Made by a program: the position numbers and the translations under genes. Below are positions 16,197 through 23,278 of a DNA stretch of 49,924 nt, in pieces. This DNA is from Thermodesulfobacteriota bacterium (lineage in GTDB: Bacteria > Desulfobacterota > WTBG01 > CAIYCZ01 > CAIRTM01): NCBI GenBank assembly GCA_028278025.1, contig JANQFE010000061.1, positions 1 through 49,924 of the forward strand. Reading direction: 5' to 3'. Numbering within the stretch: the first letter of the stretch is position 1; each line of letters opens with the position of its first letter. Below the pieces are notes generated by a model that had not been told where the DNA came from, did not search any database, and saw only the letters and a program-made list of their open reading frames with translations.

Positions 16197-17438
16197 ATGA
16201 GTGAGTGTATGAAACGACGCAGTAACATAGGAATGTATATAGCTGTGTGTCTGGGTACAGCTTTTATAATCTTTATGGGTGTGCCGGGGGCAGAGGCACA
16301 GGATATGTTGAGCGATGGTTTTATCGGACAGGGGGTTGCCGCAATTGCAGATGGCAATATTGTGTTTGCCCGTAAAAACGCCTTGGCTGATGCACAGCGC
16401 AAGGTTGTTATGGAAGCTGTAAGTGGCCAGATATCTGTTGAAGAGATGGCAAAATATTTTCTCACCCTCACAAACGTCTTTTTTAAGCATCCCGGTATTT
16501 ACCTGCAGCGTTTCAAAGTTGTAAAAGAAAATGCATTGTTTGACACCTATCAGGTAATTATCCATGGTTTTGTGCAGCAGGATCTGCTGAGACATGATCT
16601 TGAGGCTATGGGTATCGTGGGTCCCGAGTATGATAAGCTTAAAGTGCTGGTAATGATTGCAGAGTCGGATGCTGATGAACCTGAAAAATCCTTTTATTGG
16701 TGGTCTTCCGATGAAGGTGCCAAATATTCACGCTACCAGCTGCAAAAAACTATGGAAAAAAAGCTTCAAGAAAGAGGTGCTCATATCGTCAACCCTTTTG
16801 AAACCCCGGTAAATGTTTTATCCGAAGAGGTGCGCCAGAGTCCTGAGCCGGACGTCAACACAGTTAGTAATTTTGCATCTCATCTAAATGCTCGTTTAGT
16901 GGTTCTGGGCAGGGGCCGGCTTAGCCGCACAGCGGAACAAAAACTCTCTTCACTTACAAGCATCCAGTGTAATCTAAACACACGGGTGATAGATGTCAGG
17001 CGGGGCTCTGTAGCAGTGCAGGCAGCAACCTATGCTCTTGGCCTTCACATTGATGAGGAATCTGCTGTTGCAGATGCAATTGAAAAGGCCTGTGAGCGCA
17101 TCGCCGGACAAATTATGGATAAAATATATCTTCAAATGAAACAGCTGCATGAATTTATTTTTAAACTTTCCTTTGACACAGGTGCTTCTGAAACAGATAT
17201 ACACACGTGGTTTGATGTGTTTCAAAATAGATTCCCTGAACTTGAATTATTGGAAATAACAAAAAAAGAGGAAAGTAATCTGTGGCTGGTGAAACTAAAC
17301 AGTACCATAGAAGGTGCAGCTCTTTTGCAGAAGATGTTTGAAACACGTATTGGAGGTTATATTCCTGAGCTTGAATCACTGAACGAAAATATTATAAAAT
17401 TAAAATTAATACCATCAGAAGAAGGTTATGGTAACTAA
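16197..17438 (+). CDS. Exported FlgT-like/uncharacterised protein
   Basis: A 413-residue protein with a basic N-terminus and hydrophobic segment at about 13-31, ending in AEA, so probably exported. Residues about 35-130 resemble the FlgT N-terminal domain, with the pattern GQGVAAIADGNIVFARKNAL, then DAQRKVVMEAVSGQIS and a YQVIIHGFV end. In flagellar bacteria FlgT supports the H ring, but similar domains occur in proteins unrelated to flagella. No flagellar gene is nearby. The middle (about 155-270) looks like a second alpha/beta domain, and the C-terminal part (about 325-413) has two similar alpha/beta segments. Start choice is open between ATG 16197 and ATG 16209. It ends five bases before the pgsA-like gene. 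Confidence 0.65.
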   Translation: MSECMKRRSNIGMYIAVCLGTAFIIFMGVPGAEAQDMLSDGFIGQGVAAIADGNIVFARKNALADAQRKVVMEAVSGQISVEEMAKYFLTLTNVFFKHPGIYLQRFKVVKENALFDTYQVIIHGFVQQDLLRHDLEAMGIVGPEYDKLKVLVMIAESDADEPEKSFYWWSSDEGAKYSRYQLQKTMEKKLQERGAHIVNPFETPVNVLSEEVRQSPEPDVNTVSNFASHLNARLVVLGRGRLSRTAEQKLSSLTSIQCNLNTRVIDVRRGSVAVQAATYALGLHIDEESAVADAIEKACERIAGQIMDKIYLQMKQLHEFIFKLSFDTGASETDIHTWFDVFQNRFPELELLEITKKEESNLWLVKLNSTIEGAALLQKMFETRIGGYIPELESLNENIIKLKLIPSEEGYGN

Positions 17439-17443
17439 GTAAT

Positions 17444-17980
17444 ATGAATTTACCTAATTTCCTTTCCATTCTCAGGATTCTTCTTATCCCCCTTTTTATT
17501 ATATTGCTGACCTATAATCAGCATAAAGCAGCTTTTATTGTTTTCGGTTTTGCTGCGTTTACGGATGCACTGGACGGCTTTTGCGCGCGTGTGTTTGATC
17601 AAAAGACAGCACTGGGCGCCAATCTTGACCCTATCGCGGATAAACTGCTTCTGGTAAGTTCGTTTGTGGCATGTGCAGTCGTGGGTTTGATTCCGAGCTG
17701 GCTTACCATACTTGTTGTAAGCAGGGATGTTATAATCTCGCTGGGTATTTTGCTGTTGCGCTTTAACTCGTTTCACATTGAGATACGACCCACTATAATC
17801 AGTAAATGCACCACCTTTTTTCAGCTTGTTGCTATCGGCATAACCCTGCTATGCTCGATTCTGGAGAGACAGTATCTTGCCGTAACCGCTGTTTACTGGA
17901 TAACCGGCATACTAACTATCGTTTCCGGTATTCATTATATTTCCGTAGGCCTCAAAATGATAAACGAAAGGGGAGCCTAA
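17444..17980 (+). CDS. CDP-alcohol phosphatidyltransferase (PgsA-like)
   Basis: A 178-residue membrane enzyme of phospholipid synthesis. It probably makes phosphatidylglycerol phosphate from CDP-diacylglycerol and glycerol 3-phosphate. The CDP-alcohol signature is complete: D41, D44-G45, A48-R49, G58, D62 and D66, in the exact spacing DX2DGX2ARX8GX3DX3D. Four to five hydrophobic helices surround it, and the N-terminal NLPNFLSILRILLIPLFI is typical of PgsA. A phosphatidylinositol-phosphate or cardiolipin synthase of the same fold cannot be excluded. The ATG lies five bases after the preceding stop, and coaBC starts two bases after this gene, so all three are probably one operon. Confidence 0.88.
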   Translation: MNLPNFLSILRILLIPLFIILLTYNQHKAAFIVFGFAAFTDALDGFCARVFDQKTALGANLDPIADKLLLVSSFVACAVVGLIPSWLTILVVSRDVIISLGILLLRFNSFHIEIRPTIISKCTTFFQLVAIGITLLCSILERQYLAVTAVYWITGILTIVSGIHYISVGLKMINERGA

Positions 17981-17982
17981 CA

Positions 17983-19185
17983 ATGTCTATCCTTAGTGGT
18001 AAAGAAATTGTTCTGGGGATTACCGGTTGTATAGCTGCCTATAAGTCAGTTGAGCTGGTCAGGCAGCTTGTAAAGCACGGAGCCCAGGTCCATGTGGTCA
18101 TGACCAAAAATGCCTGTGAATTCATAACCCCGCTGACCTTTCAAACCCTTTCCGGCAACCCTGTTACAATAGAACTGTTCAATCTGTACGAAGAAAAGGA
18201 AATAGGGCACATAGCGCTTGCTCAAAGAGCTGATATTTTTGTAATAGCTCCAGCAACGGCGAACAGTATAGGTAAGGTTGCCCATGGTATCGCTGATGAT
18301 ATGCTTTCAACTGTTGTGATGGCAACCAGAGCACCGGTTCTGTTTGCGCCGGCCATGAATGCCAACATGTGGGAGAATCCCATAGTGCAAAACAACATTG
18401 AGAGTCTTAAAGGCCGAGGGTATCATTTTATAGAGCCCGACCGGGGTGACTTGGCATGCGGAGTGCAAGGGCAGGGCAGACTGGCAGAGACCGAGGATGT
18501 CCTGGATGTGATTATGACTATACTTTCGCCGAATGATTTTAACCAGAAAAAAGTTATTGTAACTGCAGGACCTACCAGAGAGTTGCTTGATCCTGTCAGG
18601 TTTCTATCTAACCCCTCTTCAGGCAAGATGGGGTTTGCAATTGCCCGGGCACTGCAGCAGCGGGGGGCGTATGTTACCCTTATCAGTGGTCCCACGGCTT
18701 TAGCTCAACCGCGTAATATTGCTTATGTTCCGGTACAATCTGCCCGGGAGATGGCCGAAGCTGTTAACCGGCATTTCGATGAAACCGAGATTGTCGTAAT
18801 GTCTGCTGCCGTGGCAGACTACCGACCCAAAGAAGCGGCAGCGCACAAAATAAAAAAGGCTGATGCGGCTTTAACCTTGGAGTTTGAGCGAACCTCTGAT
18901 ATCCTGGAATCCCTCAGCGCGCAAAAGGCAAACAGGATACTGGTTGGCTTTGCTGCGGAAACTCAGGATATGCTTGCACATGCTCAGGAAAAGCTGCATA
19001 GAAAAAAGCTTGATCTGATTGTGGCTAATGATGTCAGTAGAGATGATGCCGGTTTCGGCACCGATACTAATGCGGTTACTCTGATTTTTGCAGACGGTGC
19101 CACAGAAGAGTTGCCCACAATGAGCAAAGCAGAATTGGCCCACAAACTGCTCGACAGGATTGCCACCCTCACCGGCAGCTCATGA
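17983..19185 (+). CDS. coaBC: Bifunctional phosphopantothenoylcysteine decarboxylase/synthase
   Basis: Makes 4'-phosphopantetheine for coenzyme A in two steps: CoaB adds cysteine to phosphopantothenate and CoaC removes its carboxyl group. The 400-residue protein has the flavin-dependent CoaC domain at about 1-180 (GITGCIAAYKSVEL, ADIFVIAPATANSIGK, PAMN at 123-126, DLACGVQGQGRL). The CoaB domain follows (TAGPTRELLDPVRFLSNPSS, SAAVADYRPK, HKIKK). I chose ATG 17983 because GGGGAG (17970-17975) sits seven bases upstream and the family begins there. The frame stays open back into pgsA, but that part is out of family. Confidence 0.95.
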   Translation: MSILSGKEIVLGITGCIAAYKSVELVRQLVKHGAQVHVVMTKNACEFITPLTFQTLSGNPVTIELFNLYEEKEIGHIALAQRADIFVIAPATANSIGKVAHGIADDMLSTVVMATRAPVLFAPAMNANMWENPIVQNNIESLKGRGYHFIEPDRGDLACGVQGQGRLAETEDVLDVIMTILSPNDFNQKKVIVTAGPTRELLDPVRFLSNPSSGKMGFAIARALQQRGAYVTLISGPTALAQPRNIAYVPVQSAREMAEAVNRHFDETEIVVMSAAVADYRPKEAAAHKIKKADAALTLEFERTSDILESLSAQKANRILVGFAAETQDMLAHAQEKLHRKKLDLIVANDVSRDDAGFGTDTNAVTLIFADGATEELPTMSKAELAHKLLDRIATLTGSS

Positions 19186-19237
19186 GTCGGCAGGCCCAGG
19201 CTTGTCAGCAGGTAAGCCAGTACACAGAGACGTTCGT

Positions 19238-19359
19238 ATACGTTGACCACCTTTGGCTTGATTGCTGCGGGCTATATGCTCGCTGGAAAAGCTTAAAGCT
19301 CTCATCACGGCCCGTGCTCACACCGCCCTTGCGGCTCAAGCCAGAGGTGGTCAACGTAT
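19238..19359. repeat. Intergenic hairpin element, copy D
   Basis: The inverted repeat arms are 19238-19260 and 19337-19359 (23 bp, one mismatch; ATACGTTGACCACC...GGCTTG). Between the arms lie motif 1 TGCTCGCTGGAA (19277-19288), 16 bases after the left arm, and motif 2 GTGCTCACACCGCC (19314-19327), nine bases before the right arm. The motif starts are 37 bases apart. The arm sequence is unrelated to that of copy E although the interior layout is the same. It has no coding potential and lies 53 bases after coaBC. Confidence 0.85.
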
Positions 19360-19390
19360 GAAAGCACAATGTTAATTATCCATAAGTACT

Positions 19391-19602
19391 CAGAGCATTT
19401 TGCAAAAAAGCGTAGTACAGAGTCACTTTTGAATTTGGGGGTAATGATTTAGCGAGGGTCTTTGGTGTTGATTGCAGCGGGCTATGTGCTCGCTGGAACA
19501 TCCAGAAGTTACTATATCATCCATTGCTCGCACCGCCGCAGTTGCTCTTACCACAGCAGCCTTTGCAGTGCTCAAGAGCTATAGAAAAAAGAGAAATGCT
19601 TC
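19391..19602. mobile_element. MITE-like element, copy B of intergenic family
   Basis: The left end AGAGCATTTTGCAAAAAAGC (from 19392) matches the left end of copy A almost base for base. The right end TATAGAAAAAAGAGAAATGC (to 19599) is identical to that of copy A apart from its final bases. Motif 1 TGCTCGCTGGAA is at 19487-19498 and motif 2 TTGCTCGCACCGCC at 19524-19537, 37 bases apart. The terminal TA seen in copy A is not kept. It has no coding capacity. Confidence 0.75.
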
Positions 19603-19633
19603 AACAGTTCAATAACATTGATTATACTGTATT

Positions 19634-20353
19634 ATGTTTGACACTCATTCAGTTAAAGCAGAAGTTTTAGAGCTCCTTGCCAGTCTGAAGGGATATTGTG
19701 CATCCCGGCGGCGTGCAGGAATACAGAGTGGCGACCGCTATAAGCCGGCAAATCCGCAGGAGGTGCTTACTCAAACGACAACACGGGAGCATGAGTCACA
19801 AGAGGTTCTTTTGCAAAAAGTGCGGACAGAACTGGGCGAGTGTACCCGCTGCAGGTTGTGTGCTCAAAGGAAACATATTGTTTTTGGAGAAGGCAACCCT
19901 GATGCCCGGCTGGTTTTTATTGGAGAGGCCCCGGGTGCTGATGAAGACCTGCAGGGACGACCCTTTGTCGGGAAAGCCGGTCAACTGCTCACAAGAATTA
20001 TCCGGGCCATTGAACTTAAGCGATCTGATGTGTATATAGCAAATATTCTTAAATGCAGACCACCATCAAACCGCGATCCGGAAGATGATGAAATCAACAC
20101 CTGCATACCTTTTTTACACAAACAGCTTGAGGTTATTCAGCCACGTATTATCTGCACGCTGGGAAGAATTGCTACACAAGCGCTTCTTGGTACAGACAGG
20201 GGAATAACCGAACTGCGGGGAACATTTCACTTGCTTGGTGAAATTAAAGTTATGCCCACCTATCATCCTTCATATCTATTAAGAAATCAGGAAAAAAAGC
20301 GCGAGACCTGGCTTGATATGCAGATGGTGCAGAAAGAATATTTTAAACAGTGA
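19634..20353 (+). CDS. Family 4 uracil-DNA glycosylase
   Basis: Removes uracil from DNA to start base-excision repair. The 239-residue protein carries the four iron-sulfur cysteines of family 4 at C70, C73, C141 and C157. Their spacing is the same as I recall for the Thermus enzyme. The catalytic motif GEAPG is at 97-101, and YHPSYLLRN lies near 215-223. [12 protein letters not shown] and the [10 protein letters not shown] loop are typical. An extra N-terminal region of about 60 residues without recognised domains precedes the catalytic core; it is common in longer members of the family. The start ATG has no clear ribosome-binding site. The gene ends 15 bases from the convergent mscS-like gene. 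Confidence 0.93.
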   Translation: MFDTHSVKAEVLELLASLKGYCASRRRAGIQSGDRYKPANPQEVLTQTTTREHESQEVLLQKVRTELGECTRCRLCAQRKHIVFGEGNPDARLVFIGEAPGADEDLQGRPFVGKAGQLLTRIIRAIELKRSDVYIANILKCRPPSNRDPEDDEINTCIPFLHKQLEVIQPRIICTLGRIATQALLGTDRGITELRGTFHLLGEIKVMPTYHPSYLLRNQEKKRETWLDMQMVQKEYFKQ

Positions 20354-20368
20354 ACAGTAATGAATCTT

Positions 20369-21493
20369 TTATTCACTTTTCACGGATCGTTCAAAATCGC
20401 CCGGGCGGTCATCGCTGAGATCAATGATGGTGTAGGCCAGCTTTTCAATACCTTCCCGTTCAAACAGTTTTAATATCTGCAGGTTAATGTTTTCGCGGAC
20501 CTGTTCATGCTCTTTCCACAGGGTGGTTTTTGTAAAGTAATATAACCGAATAATGCGGGCATTGCCCTCCAGTTCCCTGAAGTTGACCATATGAAATTCC
20601 TGATGTACATCCTCATTTGTGACAATGATTTCGCGGATACCCGTGAGGACGTGCTCCATTTTTTCTGATACGAGGCCGTCAATTCTAAAGCTGTATTTTA
20701 CACGCCGCTTGTACATTCGTGACCAGTTCTTTACAACCGAATTAGCAATGAGCCCATTTGGAACTATAGAAACGGTTTTATCAAAATTACGGAACTTTGT
20801 ACTTCTCAGACCAATACTTTCAACATCAGCATCCACGACCTTGCCATCATCAAGCTGCACCCAGTCGCCTTCCCGGAACAGGTTGTCAATATATATAACA
20901 GCACAACCGAACCAGTTAGCTATAATATCTTTAAAGACAAGGCCGAGGGTTAGTCCAAGCCCGCCGAGCAGCCCGATAAGCGAAGCTGCGGACATGCCGA
21001 GGAAAAGCTCGGCAGCTTTTATTATCACGAAAATTACCGCAATGGTTTTTATTACTTTTTTTGCATAGGGGACCAGCAGATCATCAAGCTCTGTTTTTGT
21101 GCGCCGGGCAACTTTCTCAAGAAAGACCGTGAAAACATCTGCACTGCGGTATAAGAGCCAGCACACTATCATAACAAAGCCAAACTGCAGAAGGCTTTGA
21201 ATGGTTTTATCAATACTCGGATTAATATGTGCGATGAGCAGCATACGGCTTAGAACCAGCCCCAGAAGCATAATGAAAAAACCGAGAGGTTTCTCCAATA
21301 TCTGGATAAGGATGTCATCGAATTCTGTCTTTGTGCGTGCTGCCAGCCTTTTTAAGTACTTTATAAGTATCAATGAGAATAAGCGACGAAAAACCAGAGT
21401 AACTGCAATGATAATCAGTACGATACATACTTTAGAGGCTGGAATGCCAAATACAAGACTGTTTGGATTAAAAATATTTTGAAATATATTCAT
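20369..21493 (-). CDS. Small-conductance mechanosensitive channel family protein
   Basis: A 374-residue MscS-family channel, which opens under membrane tension to release solutes. Five hydrophobic segments lie in the N-terminal half. The pore-lining region is rich in Gly and Ala (SAASLIGLLGGLGLTLGLV). It is followed by the beta domain (NLFREGDWVQLDDGKVVDAD, IGLRSTKFRNFDKTVSIVPN) and an alpha/beta C-terminal domain. A duplicated segment, RTKTEFDDILI and RTKTELDDLLV, precedes successive membrane hairpins. Length is above that of E. coli MscS (286) and fits the YnaI-like class. No clear ribosome-binding site is seen. It lies downstream of pilZ, separated by element copy C. Confidence 0.92.
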   Translation of the reverse strand: MNIFQNIFNPNSLVFGIPASKVCIVLIIIAVTLVFRRLFSLILIKYLKRLAARTKTEFDDILIQILEKPLGFFIMLLGLVLSRMLLIAHINPSIDKTIQSLLQFGFVMIVCWLLYRSADVFTVFLEKVARRTKTELDDLLVPYAKKVIKTIAVIFVIIKAAELFLGMSAASLIGLLGGLGLTLGLVFKDIIANWFGCAVIYIDNLFREGDWVQLDDGKVVDADVESIGLRSTKFRNFDKTVSIVPNGLIANSVVKNWSRMYKRRVKYSFRIDGLVSEKMEHVLTGIREIIVTNEDVHQEFHMVNFRELEGNARIIRLYYFTKTTLWKEHEQVRENINLQILKLFEREGIEKLAYTIIDLSDDRPGDFERSVKSE

Positions 21494-21555
21494 AGGTCGT
21501 TACAGAAACTCGGAAAAAATTTTATAACTGTACTAGTACATGAAAACAATTAAAA

Positions 21556-21719
21556 TTGGGCGTAAGCCGGGCACGCACCTGCTTGTTTGCTGCGGGCAAC
21601 ATGCTCGCTGGAATATCCAGAAGTTACTATATCATCTATCGCTCGCACCGCCGTAGCTGCTCTCACCACATCAGCCGTTGCAGTGCTCACGGGCTATAGA
21701 AAAAAGGGAAATGCTCTAG
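21556..21719. mobile_element. MITE-like element, copy C of intergenic family
   Basis: The right end is intact (TATAGAAAAAAGGGAAATGC, with GAAATGCTCTA at 21708-21718, as in copy A). No matching left terminal repeat is seen, so the copy seems truncated. Motif 1 TGCTCGCTGGAA (21602-21613) and motif 2 TCGCTCGCACCGCC (21639-21652) are 37 bases apart. The left limit is approximate. It sits between pilZ and the mscS-like gene, both on the minus strand. Confidence 0.7.
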
Positions 21720-21772
21720 TTTTATGGTATTGATTCCTGTAAAAAATCTCCTCGTGTCATAAGGCAACAATA

Positions 21773-22129
21773 CTATGTGATGCTGCTTGGTTTTGCAATT
21801 TCGGTTTCAATTTTGTCGGGATCATCACTATTATATTGGATTAACTTCTTAAGATGATGAAAGCCGTTTTCATCCATGCTTACAAAATAAATCCCGGTTT
21901 CAGCTTCTGTTACCCGTACAATTTTGGCCTCTATCCGGAATTGAACCTCGGAGCTCACATTAAAGGCTACCTGACATGTGTCGCCCACTTTAAGTCGGGG
22001 ATGAGATGAGCATTGCATACCTCTCAGGCTTAGATTCCAGGACGTTACGGGAATTTCACGGCCTGATACATGAATGTTTACGTTACATGCAAGCGGGACC
22101 CTGGTTCGTTTCCTTCTGTCATCATGCAT
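21773..22129 (-). CDS. PilZ domain protein
   Basis: A 118-residue single-domain protein, probably a cyclic di-GMP receptor. The binding signature is present as the basic cluster RKRTR (5-9) and NLSLRG, which fits the D/NxSxxG part. The beta-barrel pattern continues to GIYFVSMDE, and a charged tail follows. Single-domain PilZ proteins relay c-di-GMP levels to motility or exopolysaccharide systems; the partner here is unknown. AGAGG lies just upstream of the ATG. The gene is divergent from the MBL-fold hydrolase gene. Confidence 0.88.
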   Translation of the reverse strand: MHDDRRKRTRVPLACNVNIHVSGREIPVTSWNLSLRGMQCSSHPRLKVGDTCQVAFNVSSEVQFRIEAKIVRVTEAETGIYFVSMDENGFHHLKKLIQYNSDDPDKIETEIAKPSSIT

Positions 22130-22244
22130 AAGGGGCCTCTTTTTTGTTGAATTTTAAACCTATTATAATTAATACTAAAAAATAATAAATAAAAAAATGT
22201 TTTTTTTGTAATCTATGATAACAATTTAGTGAAGGGGTGTATAT

Positions 22245-22952
22245 ATGAAACTATATGAACAGGTCCTAGAGGGGGTCTTTTGGATTAAGGGCAAGAGATC
22301 CAATATGTATCTTTTAAAAGATGATGAGTATCTCATGCTTGTCGACACGGGCATGCCGGGTGATGATAAAAGAATAGTTGCCAGCCTGCATGATTTGGGC
22401 TACCGCGCAGAAATGGTAAAATATATATTTGTCACCCATGCCCATCTTGACCATGTGGGGTCCCTTGCTGCTGTAAAAGCTGCTACAGGTGCCCACGTTG
22501 TTGCAAGCCGGCATGAAAAAGATCATTTGGAGGGCCGGAAAATGCTGTGCAGTATGAAAAGGGAAGGGGTTGGGGGAAAAATCTTCAAGACAATTTTATT
22601 TTTGATGGAGACTTTTTTGCTGAAGTATGCAGCAACACAGCTTGACATTTCCTTTGTGCCGGGTGATACGGACCGTTTTGGAGGGATTCAGATAATCCCC
22701 ACGCCCGGACACTCGCCCGGCAGTTTGAGCTTTTACCATCATGACAAAAAACTGCTCTGTACAGGTGATGCCCTGAGCGGTGAGCCGTCCCTGAGACTGC
22801 CGCCACGGGCAGGCTGCTCCAGCTATACTCAAGCACTAGATTCCGCCCGCACCCTTGCAAGCTTGGAGGTTGATATCTGTCTTTTCGGCCACGGTTCTCC
22901 CCTAAGGGCTCATGCACAATCACAGTTACAGAAATTGACTGAGTGCCGGTAG
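22245..22952 (+). CDS. MBL-fold metallohydrolase
   Basis: A 235-residue metallo-beta-lactamase-fold hydrolase of the glyoxalase II type. Metal ligands are visible as HAHLDH (65-70), a further histidine in PTPGHSPGS, aspartate in CTGDALSGE, and a terminal histidine in FGHGSP. A basic insert with a hydrophobic stretch (about 105-130) lies between the first and second ligand groups. The substrate cannot be predicted; many such proteins act on thioesters or lactones. A strong GAAGGGG precedes the ATG. It appears monocistronic, with element copy E downstream. Confidence 0.88.
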   Translation: MKLYEQVLEGVFWIKGKRSNMYLLKDDEYLMLVDTGMPGDDKRIVASLHDLGYRAEMVKYIFVTHAHLDHVGSLAAVKAATGAHVVASRHEKDHLEGRKMLCSMKREGVGGKIFKTILFLMETFLLKYAATQLDISFVPGDTDRFGGIQIIPTPGHSPGSLSFYHHDKKLLCTGDALSGEPSLRLPPRAGCSSYTQALDSARTLASLEVDICLFGHGSPLRAHAQSQLQKLTECR

Positions 22953-23278
22953 ACTTCATACCCATTATGTTTAGGACTGCCGGCTGATATTTTATACAAA
23001 AACAGGGATCCTTTGGTCTCTAACATGCATTATTTATGATTATTAGCGGCACGCCTGCGGGCATCGGGCTGCTTGCTCCAGGCTATGTGCTCGTAAAAAC
23101 AGCTGCTTTTTTGATTACCAGACATTGCTCGCACCGCCTTTGCAATCAGCCCGATGCCCGCAGGCGTGCCGGAAGGTTTTTTTGTAGTAAATATCAGGGG
23201 GTAGTGCGTTCACTACCTGCTGATGAATAATGAGGGCTAACTGTATAACTTCGGTAATTACATACCGAAAGGAGTGTT
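22953..23278. other. Intergenic stretch with hairpin element E
   Basis: 326 bases between the MBL-fold gene and the spermidine-synthase-like gene. Element E (23047-23171) fills the middle. The last 20 bases carry the strong ribosome-binding site AAAGGAG (23268-23274) of the next gene. Otherwise nothing is recognised. Confidence 0.7.
23047..23171. repeat. Intergenic hairpin element, copy E
   Basis: Perfect 25-bp inverted repeat, arms 23047-23071 and 23147-23171 (CGGCACGCCTGCGGGCATCG... and its complement). Motif 1 (TGCTCG, 23088) begins 16 bases after the left arm and motif 2 TTGCTCGCACCGCC (23125-23138) begins 37 bases later. These are the same offsets as in copy D. A further TTGC/GCAA pair lies inside the arms. 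No coding frame or terminator T-run follows either arm immediately. Confidence 0.88.

Larger units (their letters stand above)
19186..19633. other. Intergenic stretch with two repeat elements
   Basis: 448 bases between coaBC and the uracil-DNA glycosylase gene. Nearly all of it is taken up by element copies D (19238-19359) and B (19391-19602), placed in the same orientation 31 bases apart. No gene is visible. The glycosylase start follows 31 bases after the right end of copy B, so its promoter is either within the element or very short. Confidence 0.75.

Noticed and set aside
16197..17438. Evidence for a flagellar locus
   Set aside because: Only a FlgT-N-like domain is seen; neighbours are miaA and lipid/CoA genes and no flagellar component is present.
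17806..17982. Longer CoaBC starting inside pgsA
   Set aside because: These codons overlap the pgsA gene in another frame and have no family similarity; ATG 17983 has GGGGAG at good spacing.
21556..21719. Intact MITE at copy C
   Set aside because: The right terminal repeat is present but no matching left terminal repeat was found, so it is reported only as a truncated copy.
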